From Pirellulaceae bacterium (GTDB lineage: Bacteria; Planctomycetota; Planctomycetia; Pirellulales; Pirellulaceae), in contig JADYZV010000187.1 in assembly GCA_020852965.1 (NCBI GenBank), positions 1 to 53,836 on the forward strand: DNA of 53,836 bases, given 5' to 3'. Each line of letters opens with the position of its first letter. The first letter of the stretch is position 1. The notes below the pieces were generated by a model. It searched no databases, was not told where the DNA came from, and saw nothing but the letters and a program-made list of their open reading frames with translations. This document shows, one piece after another, positions 25,171-33,090 of this stretch. The position numbers and the translations under genes were made by a program.

Positions 25171-25310
25171 CTGTTTAACCGCGTACGCGCGGCCGCGCAG
25201 GCGATGTTCAAACCGAGACAAAATAGCGGCACCAGTACGAATGATCAGCGCGAGGTCCAACCGGCAAATTGCCGACAACCTCAACTCAGCGCGCTGACGC
25301 GGTTGAACAG
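25171..25310. repeat. Palindromic repeat C, split copy with intervening DNA
   Basis: CTGTTTAACCGCG (25171-25183) and CGCGGTTGAACAG (25298-25310) are inverted arms with one mismatch, like copy A, but here about 114 bp separates them. The stretch between them has no coding signal. This may be two half repeats, or a palindrome split by an insertion. Confidence 0.6.
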
Positions 25311-25372
25311 ATCACCGTGAAGTGCGTCAGCGCGCAACGTCAAAGACCTTTTTATTGAGAAATGACAGATTT

Positions 25373-26071
25373 GTGAACGCCCAAGTCAACTCGATCCAAG
25401 TCGGCCTGCCGCAGGTGATCGGAACGGTAAAACCGTGGACCTCTGGGTTCCTCAAGCAAGCGGTCCGTCAACCGTTGTGGCTGGGGACGATCAATCTAGC
25501 CGGCGATGGACAAGCCGATTTGGTGCATCACGGCGGATTGCACAAGGCGGTCTGTGTCTATCCGGCCGCGCACTATCCCTACTGGCGCAGCACGCTGGGA
25601 ATGCCCAATTTGACTGCAGGAGATTTTGGCGAGAACTTCACAGTCGATGAACTCACCGAGGAAAATGTATGCATCGGCGACGTGTGGACGATCGGCGAAG
25701 CGACCGTTCAAGTGTCGCAACCGCGGCAGCCATGTTGGAAGTTGGCCAGGCGCTGGGACATCAAAGATCTTGCCCTTCAAGTCCAACAGACGGGTCGCAC
25801 CGGATGGTACTTCCGCGTATTGGTTGAAGGCACCGTGCAACCAGGCATGGCGCTGGCACTCGCTGAGCGCCCGAACCCCCAGTGGACTATCGCCGAGGCC
25901 AATCGGCTCATGCACCACGATCAAGCGAATTTGGTTGACGCCGCGCGACTGGGCGACATCGCAGCACTCTCACCAAGCTGGAAAACCACTTTAAGAAATC
26001 GTATCGAAAACGACTTGCAGCTCAACGAACAAAGCGTGCGCAAGCGACTCGAGGGGGGCGACGCGTCGTGA
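25373..26071 (+). CDS. MOSC/3-alpha domain protein, YiiM type
   Basis: It begins VNAQVNSIQVGLPQVIG, as YiiM proteins do, and has LAGDGQADLVHHGGLHKAVCVYP, LTAGDFGENFTVDEL, VSQPRQPCWKLARRW with the conserved Cys, and a C-terminal 3-alpha region (QWTIAEANRLMHHDQANL). E. coli YiiM helps detoxify N-hydroxylated base analogues with molybdenum cofactor bound through the MOSC domain. I chose the GTG at 25373; a longer reading from 25322 lies in the repeat. It is the second MOSC gene in the window. It ends 88 bp before the convergent cytochrome gene. Confidence 0.82.
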   Translation: MNAQVNSIQVGLPQVIGTVKPWTSGFLKQAVRQPLWLGTINLAGDGQADLVHHGGLHKAVCVYPAAHYPYWRSTLGMPNLTAGDFGENFTVDELTEENVCIGDVWTIGEATVQVSQPRQPCWKLARRWDIKDLALQVQQTGRTGWYFRVLVEGTVQPGMALALAERPNPQWTIAEANRLMHHDQANLVDAARLGDIAALSPSWKTTLRNRIENDLQLNEQSVRKRLEGGDAS

Positions 26072-26159
26072 ACTCGCCGACACAGGTGTAAACTGCGTTG
26101 TATTGGCCGAGTCGATGCGGATGCGGTTTCGGCGGAGGACCGCCGAGCTACGTTGGGGC

Positions 26160-26981
26160 TCACTCGGCGTTGTATTGGCCGAGTCGATCTGGTTCGGGGA
26201 GATGTTCACTCAGTCGGAACTTTGGCCGAGTATGACTGTTGACAAAGGCCGCGATGTCGAAGGCTTGCTGATCGGAAAGGTAAGGATCGTCCTGTGGCAT
26301 GGCCACCTTCAGCCAAGATGCCAATTTCGCTTCTCGACTCAGGCCCGCCCCATCGTTATACGATTGGTCTCCCCATACCGGCGGCCCATCTTCGCTGCCC
26401 AACCCATTGTCGGCGTGGCACGATGCACAGTGTTCTGCATACAAGGCTTGGCCGCTTTCAATGTTTCCCTTCGCGGGAGCTAAGTCCGGCGTATGGTTTG
26501 GGCCGAGCGGTTTTTCTGGGTTCTGCTTGATCGGCTGGCCTGTCGATAGCCACGTGATGTAGGCCGTGATGGCGACCGATACCTCGCTCCCCACCGGTGG
26601 GCGCATGCCGTTTTGACTTCGCATGAAGCAGTTTAGCGTGCGATCTTGCAACGTCACCACTCTTTTTTCACGCGGTGACCAAGCGGGGTAGGCCGTGGCG
26701 ACGCCGATGAAACTAGCAGCATGGGGGTGCCTACCTGCATCTAAATGGCAGGAGGTGCAGTTGAGCGAATTTCCCACGTAGGGCTTGGATAGCGGATGAT
26801 CCTGTGTGTGCTCGACAATCTCGCGCCCCAGCTCGATAACTCGCCCCAATTCACCGGCGGGCAATGGGGTTGGCTGCGGCTCGTCGGCATTGAGCCTGGC
26901 TTCAGCAAGGTAGCTGCCTGCGAGCCACGGAATCGGTGTGCAGACTACGATGTATAGCAGCGCTAAAGTGGTCGATTTCAT
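26160..26981 (-). CDS. Exported diheme cytochrome c (thiosulfate dehydrogenase-like)
   Basis: The 273-residue product has an N-terminal leader or anchor (LALLYIVVCTPIPWLAGSYL). Two c-type heme sites follow: CTSCHLDAGRHPHAASFIG near residue 74 and CASCHADNGLG near residue 188. A first site in the form C-T-S-C-H-L-D-A-G, together with YPAWSPRE and a two-domain layout, is characteristic of TsdA-type enzymes that couple two thiosulfate to tetrathionate. The distal ligand of the first heme cannot be confirmed by eye. AGGAAG lies 8 nt before the ATG. With the sulfur genes elsewhere in the window, a thiosulfate role fits. Confidence 0.72.
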   Translation of the reverse strand: MKSTTLALLYIVVCTPIPWLAGSYLAEARLNADEPQPTPLPAGELGRVIELGREIVEHTQDHPLSKPYVGNSLNCTSCHLDAGRHPHAASFIGVATAYPAWSPREKRVVTLQDRTLNCFMRSQNGMRPPVGSEVSVAITAYITWLSTGQPIKQNPEKPLGPNHTPDLAPAKGNIESGQALYAEHCASCHADNGLGSEDGPPVWGDQSYNDGAGLSREAKLASWLKVAMPQDDPYLSDQQAFDIAAFVNSHTRPKFRLSEHLPEPDRLGQYNAE

Positions 26982-27012
26982 TGGGTTCTTCCTGACTTTG
27001 AATGGCTACTGA

Positions 27013-27453
27013 TCAACCGACGTCTACCAAGTGAGCTTCGAGAGTGATCTCCAACTGCATTAGTTTTGAGATGGGGCATTCGACCTCGGCTCGCTTGGCA
27101 GCCTCGATGAACTGTTCAGGGGTAGCTCCCGGCACCATGGCTCGAACATTCAAATGGGAACGCGTGATTTTCAGCCCCTCCCCCCCTTTTTCTAGCGTTA
27201 CGGTCGCTTCGGTCTCAATCTTGACTGGCGCAAGGCTACACGTCCCCAAGATGGTCGACAAGGCCAGCGAATAGCAGGTTGCATGGGCCGCAGCCAGCAA
27301 CTCTTCGGGATTGGTTGTACTCGGCCCCTCGTTGCGATAGATCGGGGCGAATGGGATTCCGTCAAACGCTGCATTGCCACTTGAGAGATGCCCCTGTCCT
27401 TCGTACAAGCCGCCGTGCCAGACAGCGACCGCGATGCTTTTCATGTTGCTCAT
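27013..27453 (-). CDS. OsmC-family peroxiredoxin-like protein
   Basis: This 146-residue protein has NPEELLAAAHATCYSLALS, with the first catalytic Cys, and VECPISKLMQLEITLEAHLV, with the second. This is the pair used by OsmC/Ohr proteins to reduce organic hydroperoxides by a thiol mechanism. The spacing and the GGLYEGQGHLSS start resemble OsmC rather than Ohr. AAAAGG lies 8 nt before the ATG. Only about 36 bp separate its start from the 36-bp repeat array, so the promoter lies either in that short stretch or beyond the array, with transcription running through it. Confidence 0.83.
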   Translation of the reverse strand: MSNMKSIAVAVWHGGLYEGQGHLSSGNAAFDGIPFAPIYRNEGPSTTNPEELLAAAHATCYSLALSTILGTCSLAPVKIETEATVTLEKGGEGLKITRSHLNVRAMVPGATPEQFIEAAKRAEVECPISKLMQLEITLEAHLVDVG

Positions 27454-27489
27454 TGAGCGAACCTTTTTAAATTATGTCGAGATAGGGAG

Positions 27490-27697
27490 TTCGACGGCGG
27501 AGCGTCGAGCCACATTAAACGCAAATCCGACGGCGGAGCGTCGAGCCACATTAAACGCAAATCCGACGGCGGAGCGTCGAGCCACATTAAACGCGATTCC
27601 GACGGCGGAGCGTCGAGCCACATTAAACGCGATTCCGACGGCGGAGCGTCGGGCCACATTAAGTGCGAATCCGACGGCGGAGCGTCGGGCCACATTG
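27490..27697 (-). repeat. Tandem array of a 36-bp hairpin unit (repeat A), five full copies plus a partial
   Basis: Units start at 27490, 27526, 27562, 27598 and 27634, with a partial one at 27670. Read on the minus strand the conserved core is about 27 bp, AATGTGGCYCGACGCTCCGC then CGTCGGA. CGACG/CGTCG arms enclose a 6-nt loop. Variable sequence between cores is only about 9 bp. The last units have GGGCC where earlier ones have GAGCC. The array lies between the stop of the DUF202 gene and the start of the OsmC gene. A sister array in opposite orientation is at 41519-41690. Confidence 0.85.
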
Positions 27698-27701
27698 GAA
27701 A

Positions 27702-28106
27702 TCAGTCGAACACAATCAAGTATAGTGCCATGGCGGCGGCTATCATCAACAAGGCCGTCAATACGCCCATCAACCATAACGGGATCGCTCGCGGCAATGC
27801 GGCAGACCAGTAGCGCGAGCCGGCGCGGTATCCCCAGAAGCCGAGCGCGAAGGCCATGGCCCCGACGACAGACAATATGACGCCCAAAAGGTGAACCAGC
27901 CAACGCGGCTCGCTGTCTGGTAGCATTTTGACAATCGCTACGGCCGCCCCCTCTGCGGCTAACCCGCTGCGCATCCAAGCGGAGAAGGTTCGCTCCTCAG
28001 CCATAAGCGTCCGATCCACGGCCGAATCGTGGGCTGCCTTTTCAACGAGGGCCGGGGTTTCAGTGGCAATATCTAAGTCCATTTTCGGACCAGAGTCTTT
28101 CGTCAT
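27702..28106 (-). CDS. DUF202-domain membrane protein (YidH-like)
   Basis: The 134-residue product has a polar N-terminus, the family signature LMAEERTFSAWMRSGLAAEGAAVAIV (about residues 34-59), and two more transmembrane helices (LLGVILSVVGAMAFALGFWGY and LMGVLTALLMIAAAMALYLIV). The signature matches the E-R-T-F/Y-L-A-W-x-R-T motif of DUF202/YidH inner-membrane proteins, whose role is not established. The gene ends directly against the repeat array, only a few bases before its first unit, and shares its strand with the OsmC gene. AGGAAG lies 12 nt before the ATG. Confidence 0.78.
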   Translation of the reverse strand: MTKDSGPKMDLDIATETPALVEKAAHDSAVDRTLMAEERTFSAWMRSGLAAEGAAVAIVKMLPDSEPRWLVHLLGVILSVVGAMAFALGFWGYRAGSRYWSAALPRAIPLWLMGVLTALLMIAAAMALYLIVFD

Positions 28107-28518
28107 CGATCGCGCGACTTCCTGCGGGGGTTTAGCCGCTCACTGTGTTTAGCCATGAGCTAGGCTTGTTGATCGTAATCTTATTCGCCATCTCAATCAT
28201 TGACCAGTTTGATTCAGATCTTCCGTTCCATAGTGAAGCCAGCGGACGGCTCACAAACTAATTATAGGAAAAAACGACTCTCCGCGCTGGACTAGACCAT
28301 AAACTGCACTTCAATCGAAACAAACTGGGGAATCCCTAAAGAGGGTTCTCACCCGTAGACGCAAAGTATTTCACGGTGGACCTGTGCGAGCTCTGCGCCT
28401 TTGCGTGAGGTATGCTTTCCAGAGGATTGACGACAAGAGAGAATTTGATTGGCTAGTCAATAAGGTGGCGTTCAGCGAGAGATGTCAAAAAACTGATGAA
28501 AGGCTGCTTACGAAGCTG
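28107..28518. other. Intergenic region upstream of ilvA, with a short inverted repeat
   Basis: It separates the divergent DUF202 and ilvA genes. ACGCAAAG (28359-28366) and CTTTGCGT (28399-28406) form an inverted pair, the second within GCGCCTTTGCGTGAG. I recall similar ends around small mobile genes of the GxxExxY kind in other bacteria, but nothing recognisable lies between them here (32 bp). The ilvA frame is open from 28384, but that part has no enzyme similarity. Confidence 0.35.
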
Positions 28519-30039
28519 ATGGACAAACACTTGTTCGAATATCTACAGAGAATCCTTAACGCTCGCGTCTACGATGTAGCGATCGAATCGCCTTTGGATT
28601 TTGCCAAGAAGCTGTCGGTTCGACTAGGGAATCAAGTCTGGCTAAAGCGCGAGGACACGCAACCCGTACATAGCTTCAAGCTGCGTGGGGCCTACAACAA
28701 AATGATCAATCTGTCGCCAGCCGAATTGTCCCGAGGTGTCGTTTGTGCGTCGGCGGGAAATCATGCCCAAGGTGTAGCCCTCAGCGCTCGACATTTGGGC
28801 TGCGAGGCCTTTATTGTCATGCCGGTCACCACGCCAGAGCTCAAGTCGGATGCGGTGCAGGCTCTGGGAGCACACGTCATTCACTACGGTGATAGCTATT
28901 CCGACGCCTATGCCCACGCACGAGAGTTGCAGTCGAAGCACGACTACGTTTTTGTTCATCCGTTCGATGACCCTGACGTGATCGCTGGACAGGGCACGAT
29001 TGGGATGGAGATTCTCCGACAGCATCAGCATCCCATCCACGCTGTTTTTGTTGCCATCGGGGGTGGAGGCTTGATCTCGGGAGTTGCAGCCTATATCAAA
29101 GCCGTCCGCCCTGAGATCAAAATCATTGGCGTGCAGATGACCGATTCCGATGCTATGTTTCAATCCGTCAGGGCCGGCCGCATCGTCCCGCTCAGTGAAG
29201 TCGGATTGTTTTGCGATGGGACCGCAGTGAAAGCCGTCGGCGAGGAGACGCTCCGCCTGACACAGGAATACGTTGACGACTTTGTCATTGTCGATACCGA
29301 CGCAGTGTGCGCCGCAATTAAGGACGCCTTCGAGGATACTCGGAGCATCCTCGAACCGGCCGGCGCCATGAGCATCGCTGGGATGAAACACTACGTCGCG
29401 CAGCACCATCTGACAGGCGAAGATCTGGTAGCGATTACCTGCGGAGCCAACATGAACTTCGACCGCCTGCGCTTCGTGGCTGAGCGGGCGGACGTCGGCG
29501 AGGAGCGTGAGGTACTATTGGCCGTTACCATTCCAGAGACCCGTGGCAGTTTCAAGCGACTGTGCCAAACGATTGGCCAGCGGAATGTAACCGAGTTCAG
29601 CTACCGCATCTCGGATGAACGCAGCGCACATGTGCTGGTAGGCTTAGAGATCAGAAGTCGTCGCGACGTTCCTGAAATAAGCCAGTCACTTGCCGCGCAG
29701 AACTTTGTCGCATTCGATCTGGTAGATGACGAACTCTCCAAGGAGCACTTGCGATACATGGTCGGCGGTCGGAGTCGGCTTGGCGGAAACGAGCGACTCT
29801 ACCGCTTCGAATTCCCTGAACGGCCCGGAGCACTGATGCGATTCCTCTCGCACATGCATCCCAGTTGGAACATCAGTCTGTTCCACTACCGCAAGCAAGG
29901 GGCCGACTATGGGCGCATATTAGTTGGCATGCAGGTTCCCAATGAAGAGCTGCCCGCCTTCCAAGAGTTCATCGACCGTTTGGGTTACCGCTGCGTCGAT
30001 GAAACCGACAACCCCGTCTATCACCTGTTTCTCCGCTGA
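28519..30039 (+). CDS. ilvA: Threonine ammonia-lyase, biosynthetic
   Basis: The enzyme converts L-threonine to 2-oxobutanoate, the first step of isoleucine synthesis. The PLP-binding Lys is in HSFKLRGAYNKM near residue 60. ASAGNHAQGVALSA is the substrate/PLP loop, and GGGGLISGVAAY is the phosphate-binding Gly run. Two C-terminal regulatory segments follow (VLLAVTIPETRGSFKRLCQTIG and YRFEFPERPGALMRFLSHM), as in isoleucine-inhibited biosynthetic enzymes. From the ATG at 28519 the product is 506 residues, close to the usual ~510. The ORF is open further upstream, but no homology starts before MDKHLFEYLQ. A dispersed repeat follows downstream. Confidence 0.9.
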   Translation: MDKHLFEYLQRILNARVYDVAIESPLDFAKKLSVRLGNQVWLKREDTQPVHSFKLRGAYNKMINLSPAELSRGVVCASAGNHAQGVALSARHLGCEAFIVMPVTTPELKSDAVQALGAHVIHYGDSYSDAYAHARELQSKHDYVFVHPFDDPDVIAGQGTIGMEILRQHQHPIHAVFVAIGGGGLISGVAAYIKAVRPEIKIIGVQMTDSDAMFQSVRAGRIVPLSEVGLFCDGTAVKAVGEETLRLTQEYVDDFVIVDTDAVCAAIKDAFEDTRSILEPAGAMSIAGMKHYVAQHHLTGEDLVAITCGANMNFDRLRFVAERADVGEEREVLLAVTIPETRGSFKRLCQTIGQRNVTEFSYRISDERSAHVLVGLEIRSRRDVPEISQSLAAQNFVAFDLVDDELSKEHLRYMVGGRSRLGGNERLYRFEFPERPGALMRFLSHMHPSWNISLFHYRKQGADYGRILVGMQVPNEELPAFQEFIDRLGYRCVDETDNPVYHLFLR

Positions 30040-30124
30040 TGAAACGCGTTGAGTGTATGCTGCGAGCCTACAAATAGCGAATCCTTCACCGGGAAATCCA
30101 CTGTGGGGCGGGCTGTGGGGCGGG

Positions 30125-30151
30125 CCAAAGCGGGGACAAATCCCCGCACTC
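30125..30151 (+). repeat. Dispersed 27-bp repeat B, copy 2
   Basis: Same family as 12245-12271, but with GCGGGGACAAATCCCCGC in the middle, which makes a perfect 7-bp stem (GCGGGGA/TCCCCGC) with a 4-nt loop. It lies 85 bp after the ilvA stop and could help terminate that transcript. A GGGCGGGCTGTGGGGCGGGC duplication precedes it. Confidence 0.75.
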
Positions 30152-30159
30152 CAAAAAAA

Positions 30160-30399
30160 TCAGCGTCCAAGTAGACCTTGGGCTTCGAGGACGATTCTTC
30201 CGAGTTGCACTTCGACAACGCGTGGTTTAGCTTCGCGACGTCGGACGAGCTCAACGCGCAGTTGTGCGACGCGGGCTTCGACCAGCTTGACTTCGAGTTC
30301 GTGTCGCTCGATTTGCGTGTCGTAGGCCTCGGCCAAGATCTGTTGGAGCTGTTGCTCTGTCTGTCGTGCGAGATCGGCTGAAACGAGCCTGCCACACAA
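30160..30399 (-). other. Coiled-coil-like reading frame, possible gene remnant
   Basis: This minus-strand frame gives an 79-residue, charged, strongly helical sequence (LARQTEQQLQQILAEAYDTQ, HELEVKLVEARVAQLRVEL, VVEVQLGRIVLEAQGLLG). Its composition is that of a real coiled coil rather than a random frame. Beyond 30399 the next plausible coding reading is in another frame. It may be the end of a decayed gene. I do not recognise it, and the rest of 30040-30787 shows no intact gene. Confidence 0.25.
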
Positions 30400-30502
30400 T
30401 CAAAGGCTGCGCTGGGACTGGCGGTATGCCGTTCGGGTTCGATATTGGAGTCGTTTGGATCTTTCACGAAGACAATCAGAGGTGGATTGATCGGGTCCGG
30501 TG

Positions 30503-30598
30503 ATAAGCAGCCACGCATAAGTTTATGCGCATATTTGGCCGGATTGGCGTTAGCCAGGGGTAATTGATATGCCAGGTAACTTATGCGTGGGTGCTTAT
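30503..30598. repeat. 96-bp inverted-repeat element (21-bp arms, MITE-like)
   Basis: Arms at 30503-30523 (ATAAGCAGCCACGCATAAGT then T) and 30578-30598 are inverted with one mismatch. The 54-nt interior contains TTGGCGTTAGCCA and no coding frame. The symmetry and size fit a miniature inverted-repeat element or an RNA-level hairpin. It sits upstream of the secreted protein gene at 30788. Confidence 0.6.
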
Positions 30599-30787
30599 TG
30601 CAGTGCCGAAGAAATTGGTCAATCAACTCGGATTGAGCTTTCTTGGTGGAACCAATCATCTCTTAATGCCGAAACGCGAGAATTGAATCGGTCTTGCCCT
30701 GTGGGGTGGTTTTGCTCTAAGAACGTCGATACCGCAATTATGCAAAAGTATCCGTCGTCCCTCTACTCCCCAGGAAATGCACCTGCC

Positions 30788-31627
30788 ATGTCCGGTCGAA
30801 TCGCCATTTCGGGAATGCTCTTGGGTTTATCCGCTATGCTCGCGCCCACTTCGAACAGTTTGTTGCTTGTGTGCAATGCACAGGAAGCCGCACCCCAGGC
30901 TGTGGTCGCGCCATCAGCGGGTTTTCGAGTGGTGACCGATGTATTCTTTGGAACGCAGAAGGCGCCCGCTCAGCAGTCGCTGACATTGTTCTCGGCTGGC
31001 GTGGCTTACGATATTTCGTTTGACGATCCGAACCAAATCACCATGGTCGATCCTCGGCGATCGCGCATCGTGCTGCTGAACAAGGCGACCAAGACACAGA
31101 CGGCTATCGACTTAAGAGAGTTGCAGCAGTTTATCGACTCGGCGCGCAAAGCGGCAGAGACGTCCGAACTGGCAACCTATCTTGCGGGGGCTGACAAAAT
31201 TGTGGTGACGGATGATAGTGTGAGTGTTGGCGATAGCGTAATGCAATATCAAACCTCGCTGCAGAAGCCTCGCGATCCACAGATGGCACAACAATATGCG
31301 CAAGCGGCCGATGCACTGATATTACTCAATGGTTGGCGGTCGGGTATGCCGCCATTTGCAAGGCTAAGTTTCAATCGCGCGGTGGCCGAGCAGCAAGCGC
31401 TCCCACAAGAGATTACACGCACTACCAGCAGTGGCAAGCAAACGATTGTCGTTCGCAGTCTTCTTCATACCAATTGGCGACTATCCAAGGACGATGAACG
31501 ACAGATCGCCGAAATTGGCACGATGCTCGTCAGCTTCTCTCCCGTCACCGCGCCCGAGTTTTTTGCGGCGATCAACAATCAAGCAGCGACACCCAAAGTA
31601 GCCGGCCAAGTAACGTCGCAGAAGTAG
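30788..31627 (+). CDS. Secreted protein of unknown function
   Basis: The product is 279 residues from the ATG at 30788, with a hydrophobic leader (MSGRIAISGMLLGLSAMLAP...SLLLVCNA) ahead of QEAAPQ. The mature part opens GFRVVTDVFFGTQKAPAQQSLTLFSAGVAYDISFDDPNQI, then TMVDPRRSRIVLLNKATKTQTAIDLREL, and ends with a helical, Gln-rich segment. I recognise no named domain. The body reads like a beta-rich N-terminus followed by helices. The frame is open back to 30569, but this covers part of the inverted-repeat element. AGGAA lies 12 nt before the chosen ATG. It is followed closely by the sugar nucleotidyltransferase gene. Confidence 0.6.
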   Translation: MSGRIAISGMLLGLSAMLAPTSNSLLLVCNAQEAAPQAVVAPSAGFRVVTDVFFGTQKAPAQQSLTLFSAGVAYDISFDDPNQITMVDPRRSRIVLLNKATKTQTAIDLRELQQFIDSARKAAETSELATYLAGADKIVVTDDSVSVGDSVMQYQTSLQKPRDPQMAQQYAQAADALILLNGWRSGMPPFARLSFNRAVAEQQALPQEITRTTSSGKQTIVVRSLLHTNWRLSKDDERQIAEIGTMLVSFSPVTAPEFFAAINNQAATPKVAGQVTSQK

Positions 31628-31671
31628 TGGTTGACAAGAATGCACTTAGTACCCACACAAGTTTTCCGCTC

Positions 31672-32943
31672 ATGTCGTTGCTGATCTTTGAAGACGCGCT
31701 CGTCTCGCAATTGACTCCGATCACTTCGGCGCGAGCCGCCTGCTGTATTACGGTCGGATCGTATCGCCTGATTGATCTGCTGCTTGAACTCGATGTCGAT
31801 TTGGTCGCTTGGTTGCGACCCTACCTGCGCGACTTGGTCGCATTGGACCTGCCTGAACTGAAGCAGATAACGGATGAAGGCCTACCCGCCGAACGTGGTC
31901 CACTCCTTGTGCTCAACGCTCGCACAACTCCCAGCATTGAAAACTGGCGGACGATCAAAGGCCTACTCGCGGCACCGAGTGACGGGTCGAAAGGGCCGAC
32001 GGGAATCGTGTGGAGTGGTGATCAAGTCGCCGCGATCGTGCGTCCCACCTGGACTTGGGAAGCGATTCGGTCTGCGATGGATACGGGAATCGAATCCCTA
32101 CTACTGTCCGCACAAGCGCTGCCAAGACTCGATGTTCCACTCGAGTTAATGTCGTATCCACATGAGGTCATCGCCGCCAACATGCGCACTATCGGCAACA
32201 GTCTGGAGCATCGACTGGCGAGTGGCGAGTATCGTCAACTGCAGGATGGAGTCTTTGTCGCTGAGGGCGCGAAGCTTGGACAGTTCGTATTGACGGAAAC
32301 GGATAGTGGTCCCATCATCATCGACCAGCATGCGTCGGTCGGTCCGTACACGCTGCTGCGTGGACCGATCTACATCGGCCCCAGAACTCGAATTCTCGAG
32401 CACGCTGCAATCAAGGATGCGGTCTCCTTGGGGCACACGACCAAAATTGGCGGCGAGGTCGAGGCGTCGGTCGTCGAGCCCTTCTCGAACAAACAACACC
32501 ACGGATTCTTGGGGCACAGCTATTTAGGGAGCTGGATCAACCTGGGAGCCGGGACGTGCAACTCCGATTTAAAAAACACCTACGGCACGGTCAATATGGA
32601 ATATCCGTTTGGCAAATCCGCCACTGGAATGCAGTTTCTCGGCTGCGTGATGGGGGATTATAGTAAGACGGCCATCAATACTGGGATATTTACCGGAAAA
32701 GTCATTGGAGTATGCAGCATGATGTATGGTTTTGTGACCAGCAACGTGCCGAGCTTCGTAAATTATGCTAGGCTGTTTGGCCAGATGACGACACTTCCCC
32801 CCGAGGTGATGATCGCCACGCAGCAGCGGATGTTTTCTCGCCGCAAGGTCGAGCAGCGTCCATGCGACATGCAGTTGTTGCATGACATGTACCGCTCGAC
32901 GCAAAACGAACGCGATCGATTCGGCGACGCGCTCGCGTTCTAG
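31672..32943 (+). CDS. GlmU-like sugar nucleotidyltransferase with left-handed beta-helix domain
   Basis: The 423-residue protein starts MSLLIFEDALVSQLTPITSA, like the alternative bacterial GlmU-type UDP-N-acetylglucosamine diphosphorylase family, and has an N-terminal nucleotidyltransferase-like half. From about residue 215 a hexapeptide-repeat beta-helix follows (IIIDQHASVGPYTLLRGPIYIGPRTRILEHAAIKDAVSLG), including SVVEPFSNKQHHGFLGHSYLGSWINLGAGTCNSDLKNTYG, which fits an acetyltransferase active site. It would make UDP-GlcNAc or a related nucleotide sugar for the cell envelope. The typical pyrophosphorylase G-x-G-x-R start is not present. I chose the ATG at 31672 because it begins the family's first strand. 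Confidence 0.75.
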   Translation: MSLLIFEDALVSQLTPITSARAACCITVGSYRLIDLLLELDVDLVAWLRPYLRDLVALDLPELKQITDEGLPAERGPLLVLNARTTPSIENWRTIKGLLAAPSDGSKGPTGIVWSGDQVAAIVRPTWTWEAIRSAMDTGIESLLLSAQALPRLDVPLELMSYPHEVIAANMRTIGNSLEHRLASGEYRQLQDGVFVAEGAKLGQFVLTETDSGPIIIDQHASVGPYTLLRGPIYIGPRTRILEHAAIKDAVSLGHTTKIGGEVEASVVEPFSNKQHHGFLGHSYLGSWINLGAGTCNSDLKNTYGTVNMEYPFGKSATGMQFLGCVMGDYSKTAINTGIFTGKVIGVCSMMYGFVTSNVPSFVNYARLFGQMTTLPPEVMIATQQRMFSRRKVEQRPCDMQLLHDMYRSTQNERDRFGDALAF

Positions 32944-33090
32944 TGCATCATCCACACAAAGAATTCCGGGTAGCGGACGAGTTTTTAGAATAAAACTCCG
33001 TAGCTACCGGCGCCAGGAGGTAGATTCCTGCAGTCTGACGTCCAATGTTACGCTACCAATGAGTTCCGATTTGCCACCACGAGTTTTTTC

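Noticed and set aside
27490-27697. Possible CRISPR array
   Set aside because: Spacers are only 8-9 bp and nearly identical, repeats have drifted, and no cas genes are present.
27472-27978. Open frames of ~168 codons across the 36-bp repeats on both strands (NVARRSAVGF-type repeats)
   Set aside because: They exist because the 36-bp unit is a multiple of three without stops. They overlap the DUF202 gene in another frame and have no start site or conserved fold.
28642-29409. 255-codon minus-strand frame inside ilvA
   Set aside because: Antisense shadow of a well-conserved gene, no ribosome-binding site, no domain.
30021-30659. 212-codon minus-strand frame downstream of ilvA
   Set aside because: It overlaps the ilvA end, repeat B and the 96-bp inverted repeat. 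The translation has Ser/Arg/Pro-rich shadow composition and no domain.
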